DNA of 64,000 nucleotides, taken from assembly GCA_009763385.1 (NCBI GenBank), contig CM019831.1, positions 84,231,845-84,295,844 of the forward strand, in the 5' to 3' direction. Both the position numbers and the translations under genes were made by a program. The notes under the pieces are model-generated. The model worked only from the letters and a program-made list of their open reading frames with translations. It had not been told where the DNA came from and searched no databases. The DNA comes from Coix lacryma-jobi var. lacryma-jobi. Its lineage: Eukaryota > Streptophyta > Magnoliopsida > Poales > Poaceae. Positions 22,495-36,300 of this stretch are shown piece after piece. How positions within the stretch are numbered: the stretch's first letter is position 1; each line of letters starts with the position of its first letter.

Positions 22495-22719
22495 GCGTTG
22501 GTGGACGGGAGGTGGTGGGCGCGTGTGCACATGTGGGAGGTAGGTGGTGGTGGTGGTGGCGGCGGCATTTTAGGTGGTGCGGTAGGTGCGAGTGCGGACC
22601 AGATGTTCGACGGAATGCGGGGACGGAGATTCGTGGTGTAGTCGGAGTCGGAGGGGGTTGGTGTGGGCACGAGACGCGGATTGCTTGGTCGGGTTGGGTG
22701 TCAGCCTGTCACGACTCTT

Positions 22720-23580
22720 GGGAATTTTGATGTGACGGAAATCTTAAAAAAATTGAAAATTTTTAGAGACTAAAACAAGAGTCACGATGTAACTTTCGCT
22801 CTATCTTCAGCCTACAATCTCGATCGAAGAGTTTAAAGTAAAACTTTCATAGCAATGATTTGTCTTCTCTTATTCTGGTGACAGACAAGGCAAGCGAGGA
22901 GCAGCTTGGTCGCGAACCTAGTTGGGCTGCCGCCGTCGTGGGCCTCGGCAAAGGGCCACCGGTCGCTCCAGTCACTCTCATATTAGCCTGGAGCTCTGGA
23001 GACCAAGCAGCTCCCTAGAGTTATGATGCGCAACCGTGCAAGTGTCCACGGGAACGATCAAGGATGCAGGCTTGAAGACGGTTAGTGCGACGAGCGTCTA
23101 GCACGCGAGCACACTCGCATGACGGAGACGTACAGAGTGCGGACCCCCTTCGGTTTTCCCATAGTGGGGGTCGGCCCTACATTCCAGAGATGTCGAGGAA
23201 ATTGCAAATGTATTTTACTTGCTCATGAATCTATGGTTCAATGCTTCGCTATGTGCCGGTTCTTCGAAGATGATGAGCAAATCGTTTCGCTGTGCAGGTA
23301 ACAGAGCATTCTGGAGCAAACCATGAATCCATATTACATTACTTTGCTATATACTGTGGTATATACACCTAAGAAGATTCTCAGCACATGTCTGCATAGC
23401 ACATCAGCTGACCAGCAGCATGCGCATTTCGCTTGCTTTCTTCTCAGAGAGCAACACCATCTCATGCTCAAACCTAGAGGTGAAAACAAACAATTGTGGC
23501 AAAGCCGAAAGAGGCTCACGTTTGAGCCTCCATGCCATGTGCAGCGCCCGGTGCCCGGCCTGTGTGCCCTGAGGACGCTT
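22720..23580. other. SHMT upstream region, no recognised gene
   Basis: Two modest open frames exist (23119-23301 plus strand, 23404-23595 minus strand). Neither shows a recognisable domain, start context or splice structure. The minus-strand one has higher GC and a Lys/Glu-rich end, and could be a gene remnant. Confidence 0.3.
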
Positions 23581-23618
23581 GCAAATCGCGGCCACACAAG
23601 AGGACTGTAAAGCTGTTG
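23581..23618. repeat. Left arm of a split inverted repeat
   Basis: The reverse complement of these 38 bases matches 27594-27631 at 34 positions, and all four differences are transitions. The arms flank the solo LTR at 23694-27565. Removing it leaves arms about 100 bp apart, as in a foldback element or MITE. Confidence 0.75.
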
Positions 23619-23693
23619 AACGAGGTCCTCCAAGCTCTAGATTCTAGCCGGTGCAAAAGGGACCGGCCCACCGCGACAAGGTCATGGGGCACT

Positions 23694-26600
23694 TGTGGTA
23701 CAACCGCCTAAGTAAATCCACTTCCAAGTACACTTGTCTTTTATTAGGCACTAAGCGCACTTGAGAGTGTCTAAACTTAGCAATTCCGTCGAGCACACCC
23801 CAAGCGAGAACTCGAAACAATCCACATTTCTCGCCAGGATACAATAATGAGTAGAGCTTACGTAACACAATCCAACCAATATATTACAAGTCTTACGAAT
23901 TTAATTATTACAAGCCATTGTTCAAGTAAGTAAATAGTGCGAAAATAACAACTAGCGAAGATCTAAACGAAGGGGTGAGGACTCGGTCTGTGCCCACCAC
24001 AAGAGTCCTCCAAACAACTGCTCAAGCTGCACCTGCAACAAAGATTACAACAGACCTTGAGTACTCAAATGTACTCGCAAGTCTTACCCGAATGGGAAAA
24101 TATAGATCCCGACTCACAAGGATTATGAAAGGCTATATGGCTCTGGTTTCTCTTTGTTTGCAAAAGAGCATTTTTAATAAAACAGTTGTAACATGTTATT
24201 TAGCCATATTAGTTGTTACTCCTATTTCTATGTAAGCACCTATTCTATTTCCAAACAAGTGGTAAACAAAACAACATAGTTCTCCATCCTTAGTTCCAGT
24301 TGTTAAAGTACGCTGTCGGACGATTGCCATACCGGTACTGTTTAAACAACGGCGATTCGCGAATCAATGTAGCCCAGCTGGGTACCCCAAAACACACGTC
24401 CCGTTTGTACCAAGGCACAACCGAGACCAACTCGCTAACTCCTGCCAAGGGGTCCAGTATCCGCATCCAGGACCAGGACTCCAAGCCCCCACTCACCGGC
24501 CCGGCCGTGAGTGGTGTAAGGACCTCCTCCTACCAAAACTCTAACGGTCGGATCACATAGAGCCAGAAACCGAGGCAAGAGTCAGCTAGCCTTCCCGCTC
24601 CCATAAGCAAGTATGTGTTCGGGATAAGAGGATCTGTGACATGGCCAACACCCACAACAACGAACGGTCCCTAAGCGACACAGACAGGGAAACAGTGCGA
24701 CCGAAGCTAAGCCCGTGGCCGCGGGACATAACTCGTCACACCCACCAGAACCAAACCACATCCCTGTCCGGTCTCAGTTTCTTTCCATCATCATCAGTTT
24801 AAAGTAGAGCACCTACTTTGTGAGCAACGACAGGTCGCCCACGCTACCGTTCATCCTAAGCATAGCGCTACTCGAACCTGTACTAGTAGGACTCATGGAA
24901 TATGTATATATATGCAGGTGGGTTTCATATAACTCCTGAAAACATAAATGCACAACATACATATATTCATTTAGAGATATTCAAAAATATAAGTTATGCA
25001 CCGGGGCTTGCCTTGGTCAGGAGCAACAGGAACAAAGTCAGAAAGAGGCGGTGGTGGTGGCAGCTCCTCAGACACCTCGAGCACTTCCTCGTACTCCTCT
25101 ACCACCTCCTCGAACTCCTGGTCGCTAAGAACCACGAACTCTTCTTGCCCGTCACCTATATGCATGTAATGATGATGCAATGCTTAGCATGGATTAACAA
25201 CTAGCAAACAACGAACACACGAGCTACTAAAGCATTAACTGTTAACTAAAGAAAGGTACCATCAGATTATTGCAAACAGCAAGGTTACAACATCTCTAAC
25301 CAAAAGTTAAACTAACTAGCTCATATCCTTCTTTATTTTCTTCTATTTATTCTAAGCAACTAAGCATCTTAGCATGTATTTAACTTTTACCCGAAAATAT
25401 ACAAACTATTATGAACCAAACATACAAACAGGTAGATCATGATTTTAGAAACCCAACAAAATTTATTTCATTATTTTTGGACACTCCTATGATTTGATAT
25501 GAATTTTAGAAGATTTTACTTTAGAGAAAAAGGAGAAAACTAAACCTAAAGGCAATCTTCAGACTGGGCCGAAACTGCCGTGGCCCAGCCGGGCGCAGGG
25601 CACCGGCGGCCTGCCCGCCCGATGAGCGGGCCGCACGCGCGCGCAGGCCGGCCCAAGCCGAGGCCCAGGCGGAGGGGAGCCGGCCGCTCCCTCTCTCTCC
25701 CGCGCGACTTTCCGAACTAACCCCCAAGAAAAAGGATAACTACAACGAGGTCCAGGCGCTACTGTGCACCTCTCTGATCTTTTTCAGAAAACCCCCTGGA
25801 CTTTACCTAATTTACGCACGATGGTCCCTCCTTTCCTCTCCTGCCTGTCCGATCGCACAGACCGGCTGGGGAAGGGTTCAGACTACGGATACCGGCCGAA
25901 GGCGGCTCGCCGGCGGCGAGGCAAGGCCAGGCGATGACACGGCCTCCTCTCCGCCGCTGCAGGAGCACAACGGCCCAACCGGGAGCCCACGCCGCGGCTT
26001 TCCGAGTCGACTGGCGCGGCGGCGCCCTCGGCGGCCACTGGTCGCGGCTCCGGCAAGGGAGAAGGAAGAGTGGCGCGGCCGAGCGGAGTCAAGGGCACAA
26101 AGACGACCCTGAAACCACACACACGAACGGTCGCGACAGGGAGAACAGGGGAGGACTTAGGTGGTGCAGTTCGACGGCGATGGCGAGAACTCAAGCGGGG
26201 ATGGCATGACTTTGAAGGGGCTCGGACTTGGCTCAGTTTAAGACACAACGTGGCCACCAGAGACAGCCCACGACGGCCATGTGCGACTGCGACACGCACA
26301 GTGCCCGTGGACAGGAAACGCGCACGTGGTGACCGCGGCCAGACCTGACGATCAGGCATGTCATGGCCAGGGTTTGGACGCGAGCGTTCCGGCCGATCCT
26401 CATAACTGCGGCGCTTGGCTCCAAGAGCAACATGAGACACTGGACTATACACTGACGAGAGACGCAGACCGCACCCTGAACCGACCAACCCACGTGGAGA
26501 ACAGCCTGCTAGAACTTCTCAGTGTCAAGCCAAAACACGGTCAAAACATCGAGCAGCTCGCGTGCGTCCCTGACCACTTTTGAACGCAGATTCTGGCTTC

Positions 26601-27565
26601 ACCCGCTCGGATTCAGCCCCGAAGCCTGTGGACAAAGTTGGAGAGCTTCCAACCTACTTCCAAACTCCTTTAAGGCGAAGGACCATACGAGGCTTGGATC
26701 AGAGAGAAAAACAGCGCCAAGGTACCAGTGTCACTATGCCTGCCAAGCGCAGTCAAGCTGCGATTTGACGACCCAAACGAGTCTGGACAAGGCTCAGCTT
26801 TTCACCAGCTCTGACCCGAAACATCTACTCCAACTTTTATTTTTGGACCTATCCCAAACTCTGCACAGGTAAGGAGAACGTGGGATGCCAACCTCAAGAA
26901 CACCCAAAGGCCCTAGACTTAGCAGATTTTTCTAAGTCCCAGGGTTTGCAGCAACAGATTCAAACTTGCTACACATTTTTGATCAGCTTCCCAGCCGAAC
27001 TAGCATTTGGTCACTAAACCAAATTTGTCAACCATGATCCCATCTACAACTTTGCTTAAAGGTCCAACCTCATAGCAGTTAAGGAAACTGCAGCTTGACT
27101 ATAGCCAAAGATGCATCCTGAAAAAGGTTGCAACGTTGATCTTGGCCGCTTTTAGGTATCTTCTGCACATTTTCTCAACAGGGACCCTTACTAACTTTTG
27201 TTCGGGATATCCAAAAGAAGGAGAAGAACCAGATACAAAGACTTGGGTGGTAACATACGGTCACGACTTAGTTAAAAGACACTAAGGCGACGTCGGAACG
27301 ACCACTGGAAAAATGATTAACTTGCTTTGAGAGATTATTTTTGGATTCGATGAGAGACAAGGATTGAGTTTAGACTCCACCAAAGGTTTTTGTTAAAACA
27401 AGGATCGTGATCCTCACAAAGACTTAGACCAAAACACGCTAGCTAACAAGTTATTATTATAAGCAACAAAAGTTTTATTTAACACAACATATGCAAGCAA
27501 ACTAACATGATGCTCATGACAAGTTTTAGTAAGTTGCTTTACGCGGTAACACCGTGGGTGTTACA
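23694..27565 (-). mobile_element. Del/Tekay-like solo LTR, 3.9 kb
   Basis: On the minus strand it starts TGTAACACCCACGG (27565 downward) and ends GGCGGTTGTACCACA. Flanks are GCACT (23689-23693) and ACACT (27566-27570), a 5-bp duplication with one mismatch. Very long LTRs beginning TGTAACACC are typical of Del/Tekay chromoviruses. A block at 24056-24092 (GTACTC direct and inverted words) is shared with the LTRs at 28980 and 48647. A GC-rich zone lies at 25560-26500. No gag, pol, primer site or second LTR is adjacent, so this is a product of LTR-LTR recombination. Open frames inside are not supported as genes. Confidence 0.75.
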
Positions 27566-27593
27566 ACACTCCATCAAGACCCACGACGGTGGG

Positions 27594-27631
27594 CAACAAC
27601 TTTACAGTCCTCTTGCGTGGCCACGATTTAC
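27594..27631. repeat. Right arm of a split inverted repeat
   Basis: This is the partner of 23581-23618. Just outside the solo LTR, the words CCCACCG on the left and CGGTGGG on the right extend the symmetry. Confidence 0.75.
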
Positions 27632-27884
27632 AGCCACTAGAACAAGAGAAATAAAAAACTCGTGTGAACCCTTGGATCGAGATTATACGCCGGAGATGAA
27701 GTGAAACCATTGTGACTTTAAGGAGCAAAGATATCGAATCTGGGTCTCATGGGTTGGGCTTTTATGTGGGAACTGTGACGAGGAATCAAGTGGTTCTAGT
27801 CTTCTCGAAAGTGTTTTCCCCTAAAATGAGCTAATCCGTATGAGATAAAGAATATCAGTGATACTATTATAACTTATATAAATA

Positions 27885-28141
27885 CGCCCTCCATCTCAAA
27901 TTATAAGCATTCCAAGAATCTTGGTGAGTCAAGGTTTTTCTAAGTTTAACTAAACTTATACAATAAGATAATATTATTTATGATACTAATCAAGTAGCAT
28001 TATATTTTTGGTTACTTATATTTTTATAGTATACCTATTGATGTCATAAATATTTGTGTTTCTCTCTATAATTTCGATTAAACTTAAAATCTTTGACTCT
28101 TCAAGATTCTTGGAATAACTTATAATTTAGAATGGAGGGAG
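27885..28141. mobile_element. Stowaway-like MITE
   Basis: The 257-bp element has ends CGCCCTCCATCTCAAATTAT and ATAATTTAGAATGGAGGGAG. It is flanked by TA at 27883-27884 and TA at 28142-28143, as for Stowaway/Tc1-mariner elements. Confidence 0.7.
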
Positions 28142-28143
28142 TA

Positions 28144-28974
28144 CTAACTTTTTATTGAAGGACTAATATGGACTATTGTTGATGTAAAAATGTAGCGATA
28201 CACTTAATACATAGCAAACCACAAGTATCCCTTAGAGCAAGACTGGAGATCTGCTTATCTTCAACACAGAATCGGTCAATTTGATCCTGCAATTAACGAG
28301 GATAGAAATATCATTAGTAATTTAAGTTGGAATATGCCAGTATTTCTCTAGACAATTATAAATATGCGGCTTGAAGGCTAGAGAATAGAGCAACTGACTA
28401 ACTAGATGACACTCATGTAATAATGAGCATGCGAATTGATTCAACACGATAAAAGCATGTAATTGACTAAAATAGCCAATACAAACATTTATGAAAAAGA
28501 TATAGCATGTAGATCAATTAACTATTTAGTATTAATAAATTTATTAACAAATAGACCTAACCTGCTATTATTATCAGTGAGGATTAAAGTAATATAACTA
28601 TAATAATAACAAGTTAAAACTAAAAGTATAAAGATGTATCTATATTTCAAAAGTCATGAAAACATGCTAAAAACATGGAAGCGTAGACAATCTACTAAAA
28701 TAGTCCATACAGACATAAAAAGCATCCAAGGGTCATGTTTGACCATAGATAGATCTTTCTCACTAACAATGTTTGATCTATAATACTAACAGTGGGGATC
28801 AATGCAATAAAATCCATAATAGTAATCACATGCCAAATCTTGTTAATTAATTGGATCTATCTAAGCCTCACATGTCTTGACCACATGCTATATATGATCA
28901 AGATTGAAATAAAACTGCTGATCTAACGGAAACCATCGTCAAAACAGATTTCAGGCATGATATTGTCAAAGACG
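28144..28974. other. AT-rich stretch, no feature recognised
   Basis: I saw no coding frame, terminal repeats or RNA gene. Similar AT-rich DNA resumes at 33120-33380, on the other side of the solo LTR. Confidence 0.5.
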
Positions 28975-28979
28975 ATAGA

Positions 28980-31900
28980 TGTGACAGAATCGACCAATTT
29001 ATACCAGATTAAACACCGAAATCTCTGCTTTCATAAGGATTATTAGGTACTTAAGCTCATACAAACCTGGTAGTCCAGAAATCTCAAAGGATTTCAAACA
29101 TTTCAACAACAGCTAGGATCGTAATAATTTAGCGTACATGTCCACAAGATACATTCAGTTCGCACATAGTTCAAATACATCGGAGTTCAAAACAATATTA
29201 CAAACCATAGTTTGATACAATAGCGGAAGCAACATAGTTTTAAACACAAGTTCAGTTGGTTCATAATACGGTGCCATTAGTCTGATCAATCCAGCAAAAG
29301 CATCAGGTAAGGATAGGAATGAACCACACTCATGGTCTAGTCATCACCTGTAACCGGGTATAGGCAGTTCTCACAGTAGCCATAGAAGCACTGTCCATCT
29401 GCAACAACAAGGGATAAAACCCTGAGTACAAGAAGGTACTCAGCTAGACTTACCCGTCATAAACCAGAAATAATGAGACTCCAAGGATTCATGAAGGCTA
29501 TATCCGGGGTTGGCTAAACATACCAATTTGCATGAAAGCTTTGTTATAAAGGAACCCAAATTTGAGTGTCGGCAGTCACTTTTATAGTTAACCCTGTTTA
29601 ACTAGATTTGCACCTGATCTAGAGCAATCACTTGGCTAATTAATCAAGCAAGAGTGACTATTTCATCAATAGCCTTTCAGATTCAACCTCATAACCATCT
29701 TTAATTCCATAAGTTACTACGGTAACACATGCCCAGTCAAGTTACTCACTGTCCAGGAGCGATGGCGATTATAATCGATTCCTACCAGCTTGGGATAAAA
29801 TGTCGCACACTCGCCCGATCACACCTTGCCAGGTAGCTGTCGGCAGCCACTCAGGAAATTCGAGAACACAACACGCGGGACGGCCATGGGCCCTTTTACA
29901 CCAGGGGTTATCTCAATGCCAGGTCGCTCAAGCTATAACTGCCCACGGTCATGTCGGGTCAGTCAGGCCCCGTCTGTCCACGGACAATGCCAGGTTGCTC
30001 AGAAAAGTTGCCCACGGTACATCTGAGGCCCTGGGTGTTAGGCGTCAACATCTCCATCACCGGCTCGAATAACCTTACTCGGCTTCACGGGAGGTACCCA
30101 CACCTACTCTGTTAAGTGATTGACGCGTTCAAAATGACTGAGGTGTGCCTTCGTCGGGTCCTAATCGACACAGACGGAAGACTACTAGCACACATAACTC
30201 ATGTACTGCTGCTCCTACATCTCGTCCGGTCTCAGATTAATTATCACATGATTATCTCCATGATAGCACTAGGCTAAACATGAGCAGTATCCACCTATAG
30301 GCGGGAGACAGGAAATCACCCGACTGTTACCGGTCTAAGCAGGCTAAGCATATTCGCACCTAGACTTAAATATGGATATCAGGATATTAATTGCGGTGGA
30401 CAAGGATAAGTAATTAATGCAACAACGGTATCATCTAATTCCTAAAAACTTAATGCGACACACGTCAGGTTTATTAAAAATGAATTTGCAAACCATAGGG
30501 AGTTAGATGCTCCAAGGCTTGCCTCTCTCGAAGTCGGAGGGTCGGTGATCTTGGCAATCAGGCAAGTCCTCGACGTCTTCTCCTTCGGTCCTCTCGATCG
30601 GGGTCTCCTCCAGACTTGGTTCCTCCTGCGGCCGCGGGTTCTGGGTCTCCTCTACCGATCCTGTATGATGCACACACATATATGAATAGGATGAATGCAC
30701 ATGGGATGCATTGGTGATGCAACAAGAAGAAAGATAACTTAGGAGATAAGCACATGTCATCTACTTCATTTTCTTCAATAAGATAGTCAACATCATCCTA
30801 TTTACCATTAATTACTTTGCTACTACTTTACTATTTAATCAAGCCTATAACAGCAACCCTTAGATAACCATTTCAGAAAAATCTACAAATATTACTGTAA
30901 GCTAATAACATGTAATTCAGCCCACTGTCCAAATTTCAAGCTATTTAGACTTAAACCTTACTCTCTATGAAAAAGACAAATATCATGATGAAAAGGTGCC
31001 TTGAACTACACACCCTAGCAAAAAGTGCCAAACAACAAATTTCACATTTTTCTACTGAATTTCTTAGTACAAGAGTAGTATATAAAAATTACCAAGCTCA
31101 TATCATTTATATTCTATTTACTAAAAATCATACAAGAAAATAACATTTAATCATTTTAATTCCTACTGCCCACATTCCTTGCAGAACACACCCATATCAT
31201 ATTTTTCCCAGATACTATTCATCAACACAGACTTAACAAAACAAGAATCGCATTTTTTAAGCAATATACAGTTTATTATGCATTTAACAAAATATCAGCC
31301 TAAACATAAATTGAATGTAACTGCATATAAAATTATCACAAACTGGGCATATATAATTTTTCCTAGATAGATCTCATCAAGACAAATCTACCAAAATTTA
31401 TTTCACATCATTTGGACTAATGCAACTCCAGATATGAATTAAACAAACATTAACACATTTTCTGAAAAACATTAAACCAAAACACCCAAACCCTAATCGC
31501 TACAGGTACCCAGCGTTACTACACACAAGAGACTGACCAGCGGGCCCCCGAGTCAAACGGGCCCCACCTATCATACACACAGAGCAGGGGAGGTCATTGA
31601 CCTCGTCGGGGCTCGCCGACGGCGACCTCTCCGGTGAAACCATCACCACCCTCGGACTCCTTTCACCCATACGCATCGATTGGTGCTAGTCAACGGCCCG
31701 GCATTGCAATGGACGAAGCTCGCCGTCGAAAATGGCGGACACGGCGGCGCGGCTTCGCTACGTCGGCCGACTCCGGCCACTCCGAGGCCAACCATCTCCC
31801 GATTTCTACTCCGCCGACCTCCACAAACCTAACCTAAGGCTCGAAAGCTAGGGTTCCCACTCCGAACACCCGAGACCACGGCCATGCCGTCCACGGCGAC

Positions 31901-33114
31901 CATGGCGGACGGCGAGCAACGGCGTACCGCCATCACCAAACCCTAATCGGCTAAACCATCACCCGCTACTCCTTCCACGGACCTCACTGACCTACGAACG
32001 CGAGCTAGGACAACACGAAACCCATGGGAAGGAGGTCGACCATGGCGAACCAAGCTCGGCGGTCATGGCGGCCATGGCGGGAGCTCATCCCGGGGCTCAC
32101 CTAGGGCTTTCTACGGAGCGCTAAGGGCGGCAAAAGGTGCGGGGGCTCACGATGAAGCCAGCTGGGTGGCTAGGCTGGCGGTGGTGCGGCTGGACAACGG
32201 CGAACGCCGGCGAGCGCTCGGTTTTTCTCCCCTTTCCGCCCGAGCACTGGCGAGAGCGAGGAGGAGGCAAGGCAGAGGGGGTGGAGCGGTTCTGGCAGGG
32301 CGAGTGTGTGCGGGCAGGCATTGTGCTCGCCACGCCGCGCGCGTTGCCTGCCCGGCCGGCCGTCGTGCGCCACGCGGCGAACGATGCCTGACGCGGTCGG
32401 CCACGACGCCGCGCGTGCTCGGCTGAAAACGGCCGATTCAGTCAGCCATTAGCCGACTGACAGTCGAACTTTGGGCGTGATTATCTCCTAATCCGTTCGG
32501 TGAAAAGCTAAACCACTTGCTCCATTGAGTAGAGCTATGTGCCAACTACAAATTTTCCTATAGGATCATGCACTGGTTCGGCCTAGGTTTTGCTCGAGAA
32601 AGCGCCAAACATTCCTAGACGAAACTCCTTTGACAGTTATAGGACTTAGGAAAATTTTCCAAGTCTAACTCATCAAATTCTGCCTTGTGGGCCTCAAAAC
32701 ACCATGTTAGACTCATTTTCATGAGTTGACCCAAAAACAACTTTTGTTCTATTCTAAAATCTACACACTTTTAGTTTAGGGCACTCATCCATGCAAAGCT
32801 TCTATCATGGAGGTCTTTGTTAGTCAAACAAAAAGACTCCTAGGGCTCTATTAGGGCAACTAGGGTTAAAGACTTGATTAGCCAACATGACCAACATAAA
32901 CCTAGCTTCATTTTGACTTCTCAACAAGGTTAGACTACTAAGAAACTCAACCACTCCAAAAACAAGCCAAACAAGCATCACACCAATGCATGATCAGTAG
33001 CAACTAACACATGAAATGACACTTCACATTAAAGAAGGAAACATATGAGAATGCTTTATGCTCATGAGATGTCAAGTTATGCATTTAGGGTTGCTTAACA
33101 CTAGGGGTGTTACA
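28980..33114 (-). mobile_element. Del/Tekay-like solo LTR, 4.1 kb, perfect TSD
   Basis: On the minus strand it begins TGTAACACCCCTAGTG and ends GGTCGATTCTGTCACA. It is flanked by the perfect 5-bp duplication ATAGA (28975-28979 and 33115-33119), which proves both ends. It belongs to the same subfamily as the interrupted LTR at 48647-61262. A GC-rich zone at 31500-32450 holds overlapping open frames on both strands with no domain content. No internal retroviral region remains. Confidence 0.88.
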
Positions 33115-33119
33115 ATAGA

Positions 33120-33380
33120 CTTATATGATATGATGTCGATATATCTCAATCTCAATCACATAAAGGGTAATAATGTTATAATTAGTAAAATACTAAAAAT
33201 AACAAGATCAATAGCTATTAAATCTACTAAAACAATAAGGAAACATCACAAATCTCAATAGATTCAATTGATAACTAACTCATATCAAGATTTGTAAGAG
33301 GTCAACTGAATAGATGCAGCCTTATAAATATTAATAGATGTCGATAACTACCTTGTGAGGAGCTAGTTGCCATTCAAAAT
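33120..33380. other. AT-rich stretch before the CACTA remnant, no gene
   Basis: No CACTA terminal repeat, promoter or coding frame was recognised here. Confidence 0.5.
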
Positions 33381-36300
33381 TTAGTAGCAGAAAATAGCAA
33401 AGAGTTGTACCCTAATTGCAAGAAATATACACAACTGCGTTTCCTAATTAGATTACTCCACACCAAACTCCTTGGAGGGTGGAGCGATAAGAGTTTTAAC
33501 CTGCTACTAGATCTGCTTAATGATGCACTACCTGAGGGTTCGACACTACCTAGAAACTTTCATGAAGCTAAAAAATGGTCAAATCTATAGGAATCAGTTA
33601 CAGTAGTATTCATGCTTGTGAAAATGACTGCATTCTATTTTGGAAGGATAAGGAGGGGTTGGATTCATGTCCAAAATGTATGGCTTCTCGGTGGAAATCA
33701 GTAAGGAAGAGCCTAGATGGAAAACATGTATATAAGGTTCCTAAAAAGGTTCTCCGTTACTTTCCAATAAAGAAGTGTCTCAAACGGTTATTTCTATCCT
33801 CTAAAACAGCAAGTCTAGTGAGATGGCATGATGAAGACCGAAAAAAGGATGGTCTGCTAAGGCATCCGGCAGATTCATCACTATGGCATGACTTTGATTA
33901 CAAACATCCAGAATTCGCTGTAGATAGTCGAAATATCCGTCTGGCATTTGCCACTGATGGTTTTAATCCGTTCAGAACCATGAATACTAGCTATAGTGTT
34001 TGGCCTGGTATTTGTATTCCCTACAACTTTCCACCCTCAATGTGCATGAAGAAATCAAATTTCATTCTTTCTTTGTTGATTCCTGGGAAAGAAGCTCCTG
34101 GTAGTGATATGGATGTCTATCTTTAGCCACTAGTTGAAGATCTATTGGATTTGTATACCAAGGGAGTTAGAACATATGATGCTTCGAGAGGTGAGTTCTT
34201 TCAGTTGAAGGCAGCGGTACTATGGACTATTACTGACTTCCCAGGTTTAGGCTATGTGTCTGGGTCTGTCACATCTGGTGAAGCCGGATGTCCTGATTGT
34301 CATAGCTATACATGTTCACTTAGACTTGGTAATGGTACCAAGACTTGTTATATGGGTCATCGCAGATTCTTGCCTGAAAACCACCCATTTAGGTTTGATG
34401 CTAATAAATTTGGTGGCAAAACTGAGTTTAGGGCAGCACCTACTCCACTTTCTGGGGAGGAGATTTTGGAGTGCACTAAAGACCTGAATACAGTTTTTGG
34501 GAAGGATCCTTCTAGAAAGAAAACAACAACAAAGAGACGCAAGGAAGGAGAGCCATTGGTCATATTGAAAAGGAGATCTATTTGGTTTCAACTGCCATAT
34601 TGGAAAGATTTGATGCTGCGGCATAATTTTGACTTCATGCACATAGGGAAAAACGTGAGTGAAAGCTTAATTAATACATTCATAGGCACAGAAGGGAAAT
34701 CCAAGGATAATTTGAATTCTCGTTTGGACCTTCAAGCTCTAGGTATTAGAGGTGATCTCCACCCTATTGAAGTAGAAGATCAACTTTATTTACCACCAGC
34801 ACCATATTCAATGAGTCCTGATGAGAGAAAATTATTTTGTCAAGTACTAAAAGGGGTGAAGTTTCCTGATGGTTATGCATCTGATATACGTCATAATGTA
34901 CATGTTAATGAGAGGAAGATATTTGGGCTTAAGAGTCATGAGAGCCACATTATTTTACAACACTTGCTTCCACTTGCTCTGAGAAAAATATTACCAGAAA
35001 TTGTGAGTGCTGCAGTGATTCGTATATGTCATTTTTTCAAGAAACTTTCCTCCCCTGTCATTCGAATAAGTGATATGGAAAGTTTGGAGGTTGAAATAGC
35101 TGAAACCTTGAGCCTTCTTGAGACTATATTCCTTCCTTCCTTTTTTGATATCATGGTACACTTGATGGTTCATCTTCCTGCCCAAACAAAGATAGCTGGA
35201 CCAGTTCATTTTCGCAGCATGTGGCCTGTGGAGAGGTAATTTAGTTAGACATACTTTAGCTTAATGAACTAAATTGCGTACCTACTAGTTTTATGACATT
35301 ATCATTGTGCCTATTATTTATGTGTATAGGTATTTTATGAGATTGAAGGGTTCTGTTCGTACCAAAAGTCACCCTGAGGGATCAATTATGGAGTGGACTA
35401 ATTTTACTGAATGCCTTACACTTTGTTCTCGCTACTTACATGATGGCACTTAGAGCAGCCATCAATTTAGGAATGAAGATTGTAGTACAACTCCTTTCTT
35501 TTGTAGCATTGGTCGAGGATTAGCTGGAAAGTGCATAGTGAGTATAGATCACAAGACATGGCTGCAAGCCCATAGATATGTTCTATTCAACTATGACAAT
35601 ATAGAGCCTTACTTGGAGTAAGTTATGTAGACCCATTGTCACACTTTACATGACATATAGGTTCTCTTTGCATACTAAAGCGTTAAAATGGTGAACCTTG
35701 CAGCAAGCATGCATACTATCTATCATCAATTGGTGTTCGAAATAGACGAGACATCAGTCACATGCATCATGAATCCTTTCATGAGTGGTTTAGGTTACAT
35801 GTAAGTAGTAATAAAACTTAACACATGTTAGTTAATATGGATTTGATATTTATATTAACTGTAGTTTGAAAACACAGGTGGAAGAACTAGGAGAGGAAGC
35901 ACCGGATGAGATAAAAATTTTAGCAAAGGGGCCTACGATGTATGCACATAAGTATAGTAGCTATAACATAAATGGATTCAACTTTCACACAATATCCTAT
36001 GATGAGGGTAGACCTGTTCAAAATAGCGGGGTTGCTCTAGTTGCTGAGTCATAAAGCTTTGAAAGTGGCAATAATGATAACATTATAACAGGAAGCAAGA
36101 CATATTATGGTATTATAACTGAGATTCTTGAACTAAACTATCACCACAAAGGAAATGTGGTGTTTTTCAAGTGTAATTGGGTTGACAACCGTGTGCAAAA
36201 CAAATGGGTAAAAACAGATCAATTTGGGACCACAACTGTGAATTTTAGGCATTTATTCAATACAGGTGTAAAGATATCTGATGAGCCTTTCATTTTAGCA

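Noticed and set aside
22383..22670. N-terminal extension of SHMT that could be a transit peptide
   Set aside because: The extended frame opens at a non-ATG codon, spans the TATA box at 22488-22494, and is proline-rich 5' leader. The start at 22382 has a strong context and gives the family length.
23119..23301. Small cysteine-containing peptide gene
   Set aside because: There is no signal peptide, no family pattern, and no promoter or splice support; chance is a sufficient explanation.
32121..32426. Overlapping GC-rich open frames on both strands
   Set aside because: They lie in the GC-rich zone of a solo LTR. Similar frames occur in the same zone of the other LTRs (25878-26583, 49283-49881), and none has a domain.
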